NCBI GenBank assembly: GCA_964541085.1
Contig: CAZIPA010000003.1
Location: forward strand, 1 to 64,000
Reading direction: 5' to 3'
Origin: UBA4644 sp964541085
GTDB taxonomy: Bacteria; Bacillota; Clostridia; Oscillospirales; Butyricicoccaceae
DNA: 64,000 nt
A model generated the notes under the pieces. The model saw nothing but the letters and a program-made list of their open reading frames with translations, searched no databases and was not told where the DNA came from. Each line of letters begins with the position of its first letter. Position 1 is the stretch's first letter. Both the position numbers and the translations under genes were made by a program. This document shows positions 32,980-41,490 of this stretch, piece after piece.

Positions 32980-33035
32980 TATTTTTTGAAGTTTTTTTGA
33001 TTTTTCTGAGATTTTCTCCGGAGGGCCATTCGCTC

Positions 33036-33935
33036 TCAGGCCAGCCGGTTCTGCTCCTGCTGATACAGACGGATGATCTGATCCAGCAGCTCCGTGTGGG
33101 AAAAGTCCCGGTTATAGACGATGCGGGTTTCCCGCACCATGCTGAGATTTTCAATGGGCAGCGCCGCCAGCTTGCCCTTGCGCAGCTCGTCCATACAGGC
33201 GCTGCGGGGCAGCACGGAAACGCCCAGATCCTTTCGGATCAGATCCTTGATGGTGGCGATATTGTCCACCTCCAGCGCCACATGAAAGCTCCGGATGGAA
33301 TCGTTGCTGCTCTCCAGCGCCGACTCAAACAGCGTCCGGGTGGCGGAGGAGGGCAGGCGGAGAATCATCTGCTCCCGCTTCAGCTGGTTCAGGGTCACGG
33401 CACCGTGCCGGGCCAGCGGGTTGCCGGTGGACATGATGCACATCAGATAATCCGTGTCCAGCATCATGGAGGAAAGCTGAGGATTGGCCATGGGGCCGTC
33501 CACCACAGCCAGATCAATCTCGTAATTTTCCAGTGCAGCATAAAGATTTTTTATGGTATCCGTGGTAATTGTTATGCTGAGGCCGGAGTGCATACTGCTG
33601 CATTTTGCCAGAACGGCCGGGATGAGATTGCTCTCGGAGGTATGGGTTATGCCCACCCGCAGCGTGGTCAGCCGGTGTTCCGCGTTGCGCAGCTCCAGAT
33701 GCAGTTTTTCCTCCATGGCCTTCAGTCGGCGGGCATATTTCACCGCGATTTCCCCTTGCGGTGTCAGCTTCAGGCCGTTTTTTCGCCGGAGAAACAGCGG
33801 AGCCCCCAGCTCCTCCTCCAGCTGACGGATATGGTGGCTCACCGCCGGCTGGGTCATGGAAAGCATTTCCGCCGCGCGGGTGAAATTCTGCGTCTCTACC
33901 ACGGCCAGCAGCGTCTGCATTTTGGTTCCTAACAT
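33036..33935 (-). CDS. LysR family transcriptional regulator
   Basis: The 299-residue protein has an N-terminal winged helix-turn-helix (TLLAVVETQNFTRAAEMLSM and TQPAVSHHIRQLEEELG, residues 8-45) and a periplasmic-binding-like effector domain (TLRVGITHTSES near residue 90, to the C-terminus). It is divergent from a MATE pump, and a palindrome ATTAT-N11-ATAAT with the T-N11-A LysR signature lies between them (33955-33975). It probably activates the pump in response to a small ligand and represses itself. The ATG at 33935 puts the HTH at the normal distance; an ATG five codons later has a better-spaced TTAGGA. Confidence 0.92.
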   Translation of the reverse strand: MLGTKMQTLLAVVETQNFTRAAEMLSMTQPAVSHHIRQLEEELGAPLFLRRKNGLKLTPQGEIAVKYARRLKAMEEKLHLELRNAEHRLTTLRVGITHTSESNLIPAVLAKCSSMHSGLSITITTDTIKNLYAALENYEIDLAVVDGPMANPQLSSMMLDTDYLMCIMSTGNPLARHGAVTLNQLKREQMILRLPSSATRTLFESALESSNDSIRSFHVALEVDNIATIKDLIRKDLGVSVLPRSACMDELRKGKLAALPIENLSMVRETRIVYNRDFSHTELLDQIIRLYQQEQNRLA

Positions 33936-33954
33936 GGTATCATCATTCCTTAAA

Positions 33955-33975
33955 ATTATGGATGTCAAAAATAAT
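33955..33975. promoter_or_regulatory. LysR-type operator between lysR and the MATE gene
   Basis: ATTAT, eleven bases, ATAAT: an inverted repeat with the T-N11-A core that LysR regulators bind. It ends five bases before the MATE -35 box and 20 bases upstream of the lysR start, the usual position for activation with autorepression. Confidence 0.6.
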
Positions 33976-33980
33976 ATAAT

Positions 33981-34009
33981 TTGCTTTTATCCGATCTTTA
34001 GCATATCAT
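33981..34009 (+). promoter_or_regulatory. Sigma-A promoter of the MATE pump gene
   Basis: TTGCTT (33981-33986), a 17-base spacer and TATCAT (34004-34009), immediately downstream of the LysR-type operator. Confidence 0.6.
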
Positions 34010-34073
34010 ACAGAAAAAGAAATTGCAAGCGCCGGACAGTACTTTTTTCCTGCCGTGCCTGCAAGGGGAAAGG

Positions 34074-35462
34074 ATGAGTCTCTTGGAACAGAAGAAAACC
34101 GCCGGAAAGGCCCTGTTTGCGTCCATGCCGGTGTGGAGGGCTATTTTAACGCTGGCCGTTCCCTCCGTTGCGGAACAGATCATTCTGGTGATCTATAATA
34201 TGGCGGATACCTTCTTTGTCAGTCTCACCGGCAGCGATGAAAAAATTGCCGCTGTTACCGTCTGTATGCCCGCCTTTCTGCTGCTCTCGGCCATTGCGAA
34301 TCTGTTTGGCGTGGGCGGTGCCAGCACCATTTCCCGGGCAATGGGCAACGGCAGACACGGGCTGGCCCGGCACACCGCTGCCTTTTCTCTGGCGGGCTGT
34401 ACGCTGGTGGCTGTGCTCTATTCCCTGCTGACCGGGGTTTTCAGCCACGGCTTTGTCCGGCTGCTGGGCGGCACTGATCCCACCGTACACGCGCTGGCCC
34501 GGGAATATCTGCGCATTACGGTGGTGTTCGGCGGAACGGCTACGGCGCTGAATACCCTGTTTTCTCATCTGCTGCGGGCAGAGGGCCGTTCGGTACAGGC
34601 CAGTGTGGGCATTGTGCTGGGCGGTGTGCTGAACATGGTGCTGGATCCGCTTCTGATGTTCGTGGTGCTGCCCGAGGGACAGGAAACCGCCGGGGCGGCA
34701 CTGGCCACCATGCTTTCCAATCTGGTGTCTCTGGCCTATTATGCCATTGTGCTCTACGCCGGGCGCAGACATTCCGACTTGTCCTTCCGTCCCTGCCGGG
34801 CGATGCTGGAGGATGGCATTCCCCGGAATGTGCTTTACGCAGGTCTGCCGGCCTGTCTTATGACGCTGTTTGAAAATCTCTCCTTTGCCGTGCTGGAGCA
34901 TCTCATGTCCCTGCAGGGAACGGCCGTGCAGGCGGGCATCGGCGTTGCCAAAAAGGTCAATATGCTGGCCCACTGTATCGTCCGGGGCATGGCCCATGGG
35001 GTTCTGCCGCTGATCGGCTATAATTACGCCTCCGGCGATCACCGACGGATGCGGGCTGTAATGCTGAAATCCGCTCTGTTTTCCGTGACGGTGGCCCTGC
35101 TGTGTACCCTTTGCAGTCTGCTGATTCCCGGATTCCTCTGCGGCATCTTTCTGCGCAGTGACGCCCCCTCCTTTGGCTTTGCGGTGCGGTTTCTGCGGAT
35201 CCTGTCTCTGGGTGCGCCCTTCTCTGCCTGGGCCTATCTGTGCATCTCCTTCTTTCAGGCGGTGGGCCACGGAACGCAGTCCTTTTTGCTGGCCATCTGC
35301 CGGAAGGGGCTTGTGGATATTCCCCTGATGTTTCTGCTGCGCATCTACGCGCCGGTTTTCGGGCCCTGCTGGGCAACACCGGTGACGGATGTGCTGTGCT
35401 GCGGTCTGGCCGCCCTGCTGTTTTGCGGCTTTCTCCGCCGACACACGGAGCTCTCTGCCTGA
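34074..35462 (+). CDS. MATE family efflux transporter
   Basis: The 462-residue membrane protein has about twelve helices in two MatE repeats. The first begins ILTLAVPSVAEQIILVIYNMADTFFV, followed by GVGGASTISRAMGNGR; the second includes ALFENLSF-like LMTLFENLSFAVLEHLM and GVLPLIGYNYASGDHRRM. MATE pumps export drugs or metabolites using Na+ or H+ gradients; it falls in the DinF/NorM-like clostridial group. The ATG at 34074 follows AAGGGGAAAGG; an earlier ATG at 34023 has no Shine-Dalgarno. It is probably controlled by the divergent LysR gene. Confidence 0.92.
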   Translation: MSLLEQKKTAGKALFASMPVWRAILTLAVPSVAEQIILVIYNMADTFFVSLTGSDEKIAAVTVCMPAFLLLSAIANLFGVGGASTISRAMGNGRHGLARHTAAFSLAGCTLVAVLYSLLTGVFSHGFVRLLGGTDPTVHALAREYLRITVVFGGTATALNTLFSHLLRAEGRSVQASVGIVLGGVLNMVLDPLLMFVVLPEGQETAGAALATMLSNLVSLAYYAIVLYAGRRHSDLSFRPCRAMLEDGIPRNVLYAGLPACLMTLFENLSFAVLEHLMSLQGTAVQAGIGVAKKVNMLAHCIVRGMAHGVLPLIGYNYASGDHRRMRAVMLKSALFSVTVALLCTLCSLLIPGFLCGIFLRSDAPSFGFAVRFLRILSLGAPFSAWAYLCISFFQAVGHGTQSFLLAICRKGLVDIPLMFLLRIYAPVFGPCWATPVTDVLCCGLAALLFCGFLRRHTELSA

Positions 35463-35498
35463 AAGTCGGCTCCGGGTGCTTTCCGCGGCACCTAAAAA

Positions 35499-35544
35499 GA
35501 CACCTGATCAGGTGAAGCAGGCCAGATCAGGTGTCCTTTTTTTT
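35499..35544. terminator. Bidirectional intrinsic terminator between the MATE gene and ridA
   Basis: GACACCTGATC, 15-base loop, GATCAGGTGTC, then CTTTTTTTT on the + strand; the minus strand continues TTTTTAGG. It separates convergent genes. Confidence 0.9.
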
Positions 35545-35555
35545 ACAGCGGTATT

Positions 35556-35933
35556 TTACTTTTTGGCGATGACCTCGATCTCCACCAGACCGCCCTTGGG
35601 CAGTGCGGAGACCTCCACGCAGGAGCGGGCCGGGAGCACATCGCCGTGGATATACTCGGCATAAATGGCGTTGACCTTGCCGAAGTCACCCATGCTGCGG
35701 ATGAACACCAGCGTCTTTACGATGCTGTCCATGGTCAAATTGGCCTCTGCCAGAATGGCTTTGACATTTTCCAGTGCCTGACGGGTCTGCGCTTCCACGC
35801 CCTCGGCCAGCTCGCCGGTTGCGGGATCAATGCCCAGCTGACCGGAGGTATATACCATCTGGTCGATCTCCACCGCCTGAGAATAGGGGCCGATGGCACC
35901 GGGGGCCTTTTCCGTATTGATTTTCTTCTGCAT
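35556..35933 (-). CDS. ridA: RidA family reactive imine/enamine deaminase
   Basis: RidA hydrolyses 2-aminoacrylate and related imines released by PLP-dependent or serine/threonine dehydratases. The 125-residue protein has GAIGPYSQAVEID near residue 11, YTSGQLGIDPATGEL and the closing PARSCVEVSALPKGGLVEIEVIA with the substrate-binding Arg. It forms trimers. GGAGG precedes the ATG at 35933. It follows dapA, with its own candidate promoter; aminoacrylate from the serine dehydratase encoded at 25.9-27.5 kb is a plausible substrate. Confidence 0.95.
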   Translation of the reverse strand: MQKKINTEKAPGAIGPYSQAVEIDQMVYTSGQLGIDPATGELAEGVEAQTRQALENVKAILAEANLTMDSIVKTLVFIRSMGDFGKVNAIYAEYIHGDVLPARSCVEVSALPKGGLVEIEVIAKK

Positions 35934-35979
35934 GACAGTTTCCTCCAAATCCCGGCGCAGAAGCGCCTTAGTTGGCTTT

Positions 35980-36008
35980 ATTATACGGCATCCGGCTGCG
36001 GATTTCCA
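35980..36008 (-). promoter_or_regulatory. Candidate promoter of ridA
   Basis: Minus-strand TATAAT (35980-35985) with TGGAAA (36003-36008) at 17 bases. The -35 is weak. A small hairpin GGCGC-TTCT-GCGCC follows just upstream of the Shine-Dalgarno. Confidence 0.45.
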
Positions 36009-36024
36009 GTCCCTTTGCAAAAAA

Positions 36025-36912
36025 TCACACCAGAGAGAGGGCCTTCAGCACGCTCTCCAGACGGGCTCCGGCAGCGTCGCCGATCTCGGTGAGCGGCAGC
36101 CGCAGCGTTCCCTCTGCCCTGCCCATGCGGGCCAGCGCCGCCTTGACCGGGATGGGATTCACCTCCGCAAACAGGGCCTCGATCAGTGGCTGGAGGCGAA
36201 GCTGCTCCGCAGCGGCCCCCTTCAGGTCTCCTTCCTGCATTTTTTGGCAGATGGACTGGGTTTCCGCCGGTACCACATTGGCCATGGTGGAGATTACTCC
36301 AAGGCCGCCAAGAGCGAGGATCGGTACAATCTGATCGTCATTGCCGCTGTACAGGGCAAAATCCGGCGGACAGAGCCGACGCAGCTTCAGCATCAGGCTG
36401 AAATCGCCGGAAGCTTCCTTCACGCCGTAAATGTTGGGATGCTCTGCCAGCGCCGCATAGGTCTCCGCCTGGATGGTCATGCCGGTGCGGGAGGGAACAT
36501 TGTACAGCAGCATGGGCATATCGCCGTGCTCGGCCAGATAGGTAAAATGGCGGATCAGGCCCTGCTGGGTGGTTTTGTTGTAATAGGGCGTCACCGTCAG
36601 CACGCCCTGTACGCCCAGCTGTCGGGCCTGACGGCACAGACGGAGAGAGTGCAGGGTATCGTTCCTTCCCGTTCCGGCGATGATGGGGACACGGCCTCCG
36701 GCCTCCTCCAGTGCGGCAGAGAGGATACAGGCCCATTCTCTGTCGCTGAGAGTGGCGCATTCTCCCGTGGTGGCGCACAAAACCAGCGCCTGTGTGCCCG
36801 CCTCCAGCTGCCATGCGATCAGGCGGCGCAGGGCGGGAATATCCACTGCACCCTGCCGGTCAAAAGGGGTAATCAGCGCAACTGCGCTGCCGGTAAAAAT
36901 CGGCGTTTTCAT
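36025..36912 (-). CDS. dapA: 4-hydroxy-tetrahydrodipicolinate synthase
   Basis: DapA condenses pyruvate with aspartate semialdehyde, the branch step to lysine, meso-diaminopimelate and dipicolinate. The 295-residue TIM barrel has the catalytic set: TTGE near residue 43, VTPYYNK near 105, LLYNVPSRTG with Tyr and Arg near 132, and the Schiff-base Lys in YGVKEASGD near 160. GGGAGG precedes the ATG at 36912. It begins about 60 bases after the germination permease gene, with no clear sigma-A promoter in between, so it may be read from the ger transcript and serve spore dipicolinate supply. Confidence 0.93.
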   Translation of the reverse strand: MKTPIFTGSAVALITPFDRQGAVDIPALRRLIAWQLEAGTQALVLCATTGECATLSDREWACILSAALEEAGGRVPIIAGTGRNDTLHSLRLCRQARQLGVQGVLTVTPYYNKTTQQGLIRHFTYLAEHGDMPMLLYNVPSRTGMTIQAETYAALAEHPNIYGVKEASGDFSLMLKLRRLCPPDFALYSGNDDQIVPILALGGLGVISTMANVVPAETQSICQKMQEGDLKGAAAEQLRLQPLIEALFAEVNPIPVKAALARMGRAEGTLRLPLTEIGDAAGARLESVLKALSLV

Positions 36913-36973
36913 AATCGCTTCCTCCCGTTTCATAAGATCATGGTATCCTTATCCTATGCGGAAGGGAGAAGGC

Positions 36974-38038
36974 TCATGCTTCCCCGGAAAGGCGCTGTGC
37001 TCTCAGACGCTTTCGCAGTCGTCTGCGGCGCACCCACAGAACCGCCAGCGGCGGCAGCACCAGCAGCACAACAGCCCCGATATTGGCCGCCACCCGCCAC
37101 ACATGGGGCAGCGCCTCCAGATCCAGCAGAGAGGCCACCGCCGCCATGCCTGCCAGTCCCAGCGGATACCAGTGTCGTCCGTCGGGCCACCAGTGGGCCA
37201 GACATTCCTGCACATAGCGCAGACACAGAGCCACCCGAAAGGGCTGACTGAGCACAAAAGCCGCTGCTACCAGCGCTTCACTGTGCCGGTGGGTGGTGGC
37301 TGCGATATAGTCGGGAAAGCGGAACAGGGACATCATGGGAAAGCCCAGCACCAGCGTATCCCGCAGAGAGATCAGCGCCAGAAACAGGCATATCGTCACA
37401 CCGGCGGCACAGGCACTTTTCCGCCAGGGTCTGCCAATGGCACCGCTGATGGTAAAAATGGGAAATACCGCCGGCAGCAGCGTTCTGGCAAGGCTGATGG
37501 CAGCGCCGCCCCAGAACTCCTCCATGCCCTCGGAAAACAGCGGAAGCACCTGTTGCAGATCGGTGCCGTAGAGGGTCAGGCCCAGACTGACGGCCATCAG
37601 CAGGGCCAGTGTGGGCTGGATCAGCCAGGCGGCCTTGCCTACGGTCTCCATGCTGCAAAGCAGCAGCAGGACGGAAACCGTCAGCAGCAGGGCGGAATTG
37701 CCTGCCGTGCAGGCGCTGTTCAGATCGTTCACCACGATGAAATCGGAAAAACCCCTCACCGCGTCTCCCGCTACCAGCAGGGCAAAGGCACAATACAGCA
37801 GCGTAAGGATGCTTCCCACGCCCCTTCCCAGTGCGGCGGGGAAAATCTCCCATGCGGTATGCTGCTCTGCCGCGGCGGTATACAGCAGCAGCAGCGGTAT
37901 GGACAGTGCCCCCAGCAGCAGAAAGACCAGCCAGCCGGTGGGCAGACTTTTTGCGCCGTAGTTCACCGCCAGATTGCCCGTCAGAAACAGGGCCAGAATA
38001 AAATAGCCCTGCCGCAGCTTCAGCCCTTCACTCTCCAT
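36974..38038 (-). CDS. Spore germination receptor permease subunit (GerB family)
   Basis: The 354-residue protein has about ten hydrophobic helices of the GerAB/GerKB amino-acid-permease-like family. It starts with LRQGYFILALFLTGNLAV and contains ALLVAGDAVRGFSDFI near residue 87. The family member sits in the spore inner membrane, binds amino-acid germinants and works with A and C subunits. GGAGG precedes the ATG, and the frame overlaps the C-subunit gene by 11 bases. The last 25 residues are strongly basic. Germinant specificity cannot be told from the sequence. Confidence 0.9.
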   Translation of the reverse strand: MESEGLKLRQGYFILALFLTGNLAVNYGAKSLPTGWLVFLLLGALSIPLLLLYTAAAEQHTAWEIFPAALGRGVGSILTLLYCAFALLVAGDAVRGFSDFIVVNDLNSACTAGNSALLLTVSVLLLLCSMETVGKAAWLIQPTLALLMAVSLGLTLYGTDLQQVLPLFSEGMEEFWGGAAISLARTLLPAVFPIFTISGAIGRPWRKSACAAGVTICLFLALISLRDTLVLGFPMMSLFRFPDYIAATTHRHSEALVAAAFVLSQPFRVALCLRYVQECLAHWWPDGRHWYPLGLAGMAAVASLLDLEALPHVWRVAANIGAVVLLVLPPLAVLWVRRRRLRKRLRAQRLSGEA

Positions 38039-39116
38039 GCACCTGCTCCTCCCATTGCTCCACCGTCCGTGCCGTCCAGATGCGGCCCCATTGCAGCTTT
38101 TCCACGATGACCTCCACTTGCAGCGGATACTGGGAAAACCGCTCCGGCCAGTCCTCCTTCACCTGCTGCCACGCCTGAGGGTCTGTCTTCCAGAGCCGGT
38201 TGCCCACGCCCAGCGCATCACACTGCCGGGCTTGCAGCAGCTCCAGCAGCTGCTCACATTGCGCCTTCAGCAGCTGTTCGGCCTGACGGCGCAGCTCTGC
38301 ATCCTGCTCCTGATCTCCGTCTGCCTTGAGACGCACCCGCAGCGTCAGCGTTCCGCCCTCCGGCGTGACCTTCAGCTCCCGCTTCAGCTCGGACACCTGA
38401 AATACGGCGCTGTCGCTGACCAGTGTGCCTCCGGCGCTTCCCCGCATCCACAGAAGCACACGGCTTTCCCGGCTGTCCAGAATGCTCAGCAGGGACATAT
38501 CCCGGAACAGGGCGCAGCCGGTGATCTCCCGCACCATCTGCTCTCCGTTCTGCCGCAGCTCCGCAAAGGGCAGCACCGGCTCCAGCCCCGGCGCACAGGC
38601 CTGCTGGTAAAACTCCGCCACCGTCACGGAGGGTGTGCCGCACTGGTGCTCACCCTGACTGAGCATGGTGTCCAGCTCAAGGCTGCCGATATCCCCCACC
38701 ACCGGGTCGGTGCCCATAATCTCCTGTGCAGTGCCCTTTGCCACGGCCAGCTGCATGGAAACGGGATATTGATTCTGCCGCAGCAGATCCTCCAGCACCG
38801 GCCTTAGTCCGGCCTCGGCTGTATCCCGTCCCAGAATGAGCACCTCCGCATGATGGCTTTGCAGCTGTCTGCCGGTGATGGCAACGGTATTGCGGATGCC
38901 GTCTGTCAATGTCACGCCGTCCGCGTGAAGCAGCACCCGCTGGCCGCCCACCTGGGTCTGGGTCAGCTGGATTGCCTCTGCCGATACCCGGCAGCTGCCG
39001 GGAACGCCGTCCAGCCCGATGCCTGTGACCACCGTCAGGGAGGATGCCTCCGGCGCGGAAGCACAGCCGCCCAAAAGCAGCAGCAGGAGGGAAAGGAGAA
39101 ACAGTCTGCGCTTCAC
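38028..39116 (-). CDS. Spore germination receptor lipoprotein subunit (Ger(x)C family)
   Basis: The 362-residue protein has a lipoprotein signal peptide (basic KRR, a leucine-rich core and lipobox LLGGC near residue 17). The Ger(x)C body follows: TVVTGIGLDG, LQSHHAEVLILGRDTAEAGL near residue 90, QYPVSMQLAVAKG and the C-terminal domain that includes LTLRVRLKADGD. The protein is anchored outside the spore inner membrane as part of a germinant receptor. The start is GTG at 39116 (GTGA overlap with the A-subunit stop), with GGGGAG upstream. It is between the A and B genes. Confidence 0.92.
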   Translation of the reverse strand: MKRRLFLLSLLLLLLGGCASAPEASSLTVVTGIGLDGVPGSCRVSAEAIQLTQTQVGGQRVLLHADGVTLTDGIRNTVAITGRQLQSHHAEVLILGRDTAEAGLRPVLEDLLRQNQYPVSMQLAVAKGTAQEIMGTDPVVGDIGSLELDTMLSQGEHQCGTPSVTVAEFYQQACAPGLEPVLPFAELRQNGEQMVREITGCALFRDMSLLSILDSRESRVLLWMRGSAGGTLVSDSAVFQVSELKRELKVTPEGGTLTLRVRLKADGDQEQDAELRRQAEQLLKAQCEQLLELLQARQCDALGVGNRLWKTDPQAWQQVKEDWPERFSQYPLQVEVIVEKLQWGRIWTARTVEQWEEQVHGE

Positions 39117-40573
39117 GGTCTTCTTCTCCCCTTTCCCGCCAGAAATCTGCCGTGCTTTCGCATCAGCCAATAGGGTGTGCGAAGGATGCTGTCCTCGGCG
39201 CTTACAGAGCCCTCCAGCGGCAGACCAGCCAGATAATCAATGCCGAAGGAGCTCTGTCGGGACAGCAGTGCCATCAACCCCAGCATTCCCAGCAGATAGC
39301 CGTAAAAGCCGAAGGATACGCCCAGAATCATCAGAATCAGGCGGCAGACCACAATGGCCGCCTTCAGCTTGGGGGCAATCAGGGCGCAGATGCCGGAAAT
39401 GGCCACTACAATCAGCACCGGAACGGAAACCAGCCGTGCATCCACTGCCGCCTGTCCGATCACCAGACCGCCCACCACGGAAAGGGTCTGGCCGATGGTC
39501 GAGGGGGTTCGCACACCGGCCTCCCGGAGAATATCAAAGGCCAGCAGCAGCAGAAACGCCTCGATCAGAACGGGAAACGGGATATCCTGCCGTGCCCGGG
39601 CCACGCTCAGAATCAGTGACAGAGGCATGAACGCCTGATGAAAGGTCACCAGCGAAAGATACACCGGCGGCACGGAGATAGCCATAAAAAAACCGATGAT
39701 GCGCAGCAGGCGGTTGATTCCCGCAAAGCTGTAGGCCACGCAGTAATCCTCGCCCGACTGAAAATGCTCCAGAAAAATAAAGGGCACCGTCACCGCCACC
39801 GGGCTGCCGTCCACGAAAATGGCAGCTCTGCCCTCCATCAGCTTGGACGCAACGATGTCCGGCCGTTCGCTGGAGCCGGTGGTGCGAAAGAGGCTCCACC
39901 GATGATCCCGCACCAGCTCTGCCACATAGTTGCTGTCCAGTACGCCGTCGATGGAGATGCGGGCCAGCCGCTGACGCAGAAGGGACAGCACTGAACGATC
40001 CACGGCATTTTCCAGATAGCAAAGGCAGCAATCGGTTTTGGTCACAGTTCCCAGCGTAAAATATTCCAGCTTGAGCTCCGGCGTGCGCAGTCTGCGGCGC
40101 AGCATGGCAAGATTGTGCAGCAGCGGCTCCACAAAGCCCTCTCTGGGGCCCTTCAGATAGCTTTCACCGGAGGGCTCGGACACGCCACGCTTCATGAAAT
40201 TTTTGGTGCCCAGCAGCAGCGCTTCCCGGCAGCCCTCCACAAACAGCACGCTGTCGCCGTAAAGCATCGCCCGCAGCAGCTCTTCATAGTCCGTAACCGG
40301 CCTGCTTTCACAGCTTTGCAGCACCTGACGCTGCAAAAACAGCAGCAGCGGTTCTCCGGCCTCCGGCCCGGTTTGCAGCAGCGTGACCGGACGAATCACC
40401 GATTGATGAATGCTGTCGGAGGAAACCATTCCGTCAATGCAGAACAGGCAGCACCGTATGCCGGAAAGGGTCCGGGGCTGAAACTCCCGCTGGATCAGCG
40501 TTCCATCGCCGGGGAGACAGCGGCGCATTTCCGCGATATTCTCCGCCAGCGTGGGATAGACCTGTGTTTTCAA
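39113..40573 (-). CDS. Spore germination receptor subunit A (GerA family)
   Basis: The 486-residue protein has the large N-terminal hydrophilic GerA domain (residues 1-280, with SRRVSEPxGE-like MKRGVSEPSGESYLKGPREGF near 133 and the GRAAIFVDGSP block near 230) and a C-terminal region of five to six membrane helices (KAAIVVCRLILMILG near 405). It forms the oligomeric channel core of germinant receptors. The start codon is TTG at 40573, with a strong GGAGGTGA six bases upstream. It heads gerA-gerC-gerB, and dapA and ridA follow on the same strand. No clear sigma-G promoter could be read. Confidence 0.93.
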   Translation of the reverse strand: MKTQVYPTLAENIAEMRRCLPGDGTLIQREFQPRTLSGIRCCLFCIDGMVSSDSIHQSVIRPVTLLQTGPEAGEPLLLFLQRQVLQSCESRPVTDYEELLRAMLYGDSVLFVEGCREALLLGTKNFMKRGVSEPSGESYLKGPREGFVEPLLHNLAMLRRRLRTPELKLEYFTLGTVTKTDCCLCYLENAVDRSVLSLLRQRLARISIDGVLDSNYVAELVRDHRWSLFRTTGSSERPDIVASKLMEGRAAIFVDGSPVAVTVPFIFLEHFQSGEDYCVAYSFAGINRLLRIIGFFMAISVPPVYLSLVTFHQAFMPLSLILSVARARQDIPFPVLIEAFLLLLAFDILREAGVRTPSTIGQTLSVVGGLVIGQAAVDARLVSVPVLIVVAISGICALIAPKLKAAIVVCRLILMILGVSFGFYGYLLGMLGLMALLSRQSSFGIDYLAGLPLEGSVSAEDSILRTPYWLMRKHGRFLAGKGRRRP

Positions 40574-40629
40574 GTCATCACCTCCTGTGGATAGCTTTTC
40601 CGGCTGGGGCGAAAATAAACGGCACGGAA

Positions 40630-40662
40630 ATACAAAAGGAGCGCATCCCAGGGATGCGCTCC
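40630..40662 (-). terminator. Intrinsic terminator of the capA-dus-sigma-anti-sigma operon
   Basis: Minus-strand GGAGCGCATCCC and GGGATGCGCTCC with a one-base spacer, followed by TTTTGTATTT. It lies 20 bases after the anti-sigma gene. Confidence 0.85.
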
Positions 40663-40683
40663 GGATATGGTCGAATGATTCAA

Positions 40684-41490
40684 TTATTCTTCCCAGCGGA
40701 AGAGAATGCGGACGGTATCGACAGTCTCTTCCGTGCCGTCTTCCGCCGTCTCCAGCGTAAAGTCAGCGGACAGCTCCTCCAGCAGGGCAGCCGCTTCCTC
40801 CGGCGACAGTTCAAGGCAGTCACAGGCTTCTCCCTGCACCTCACAGGTGGTCAGACGGGCCTCCAGTGTCTCTGGCAGGGCATCCCGTCTGCCCCACGCC
40901 AGATACGCCGCAGAAAGACCGGCTTTGTTTTCTTCCGCTGTATTTTCCTTTGCGGTCGATTCCAGATCAGGAACCATCAGGGCCGGCGCAGTGTACACAT
41001 CTCCCAGCGCCGGCGTCTCCGCATCATCGGCACTGCCGTCCCACAGGACACCCGCGCTTTCATAGCTGCCGGGCCGACTGGAATTGGCAGAGCTGTACGC
41101 ACCGGAGGTGTTGCAGGATGCGTCGTCCATAGTCTTTCCGCTTCCGTGCAGAAACTGTGTGGCTGCAAAAACCAACACGCCGCAGGCTGCCAGCGATGCC
41201 GCCGCGCCCACCAGCCGTTTGTTGAAGAAGCGGTGTTTTCTGGCTGGCTTTGCCGGTTTTTCCTGCTGCTGTTCCTGCCGGACCGCAGTCATGATCCGGA
41301 AATGCAGCTGCTCCGGCACAGGCTCCTGCGCCTCCTTCAGAAGCAGGGTCATGGCGGAAAGCTGCTCCCAGCGCTGCCGGCAATCCGCACAGGTATGCAG
41401 ATGCTGCTCCAGCGCCGCATTCTCTTCCGGCGGCAGCATACCGTCCAGCCGCAGATTCATCTGCAAATATGCTTTTTCACAGGGCTTCAT
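40684..41490 (-). CDS. Membrane-bound zinc-finger anti-sigma factor
   Basis: The 268-residue protein has an N-terminal anti-sigma zinc finger (His-x3-Cys-x2-Cys in LEQHLHTCADCRQRW, near residue 30), one transmembrane helix (LVGAAASLAACGVLVFAATQF near residue 95) and a Ser/Ala/Glu-rich outer domain of about 150 residues that I do not recognise. It would hold the co-transcribed ECF sigma factor at the membrane until a signal acts on the outer domain. The ATG at 41490 overlaps the sigma stop as ATGA, with GGAGG nine bases upstream; a GTG six bases earlier is too close to it. Confidence 0.88.
   Translation of the reverse strand: MKPCEKAYLQMNLRLDGMLPPEENAALEQHLHTCADCRQRWEQLSAMTLLLKEAQEPVPEQLHFRIMTAVRQEQQQEKPAKPARKHRFFNKRLVGAAASLAACGVLVFAATQFLHGSGKTMDDASCNTSGAYSSANSSRPGSYESAGVLWDGSADDAETPALGDVYTAPALMVPDLESTAKENTAEENKAGLSAAYLAWGRRDALPETLEARLTTCEVQGEACDCLELSPEEAAALLEELSADFTLETAEDGTEETVDTVRILFRWEE

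Noticed and set aside
32900..33154. Upstream extension of dgt by 85 codons
   Set aside because: It crosses the promoter and palindrome, reads antisense codon patterns of lysR and lacks family similarity.
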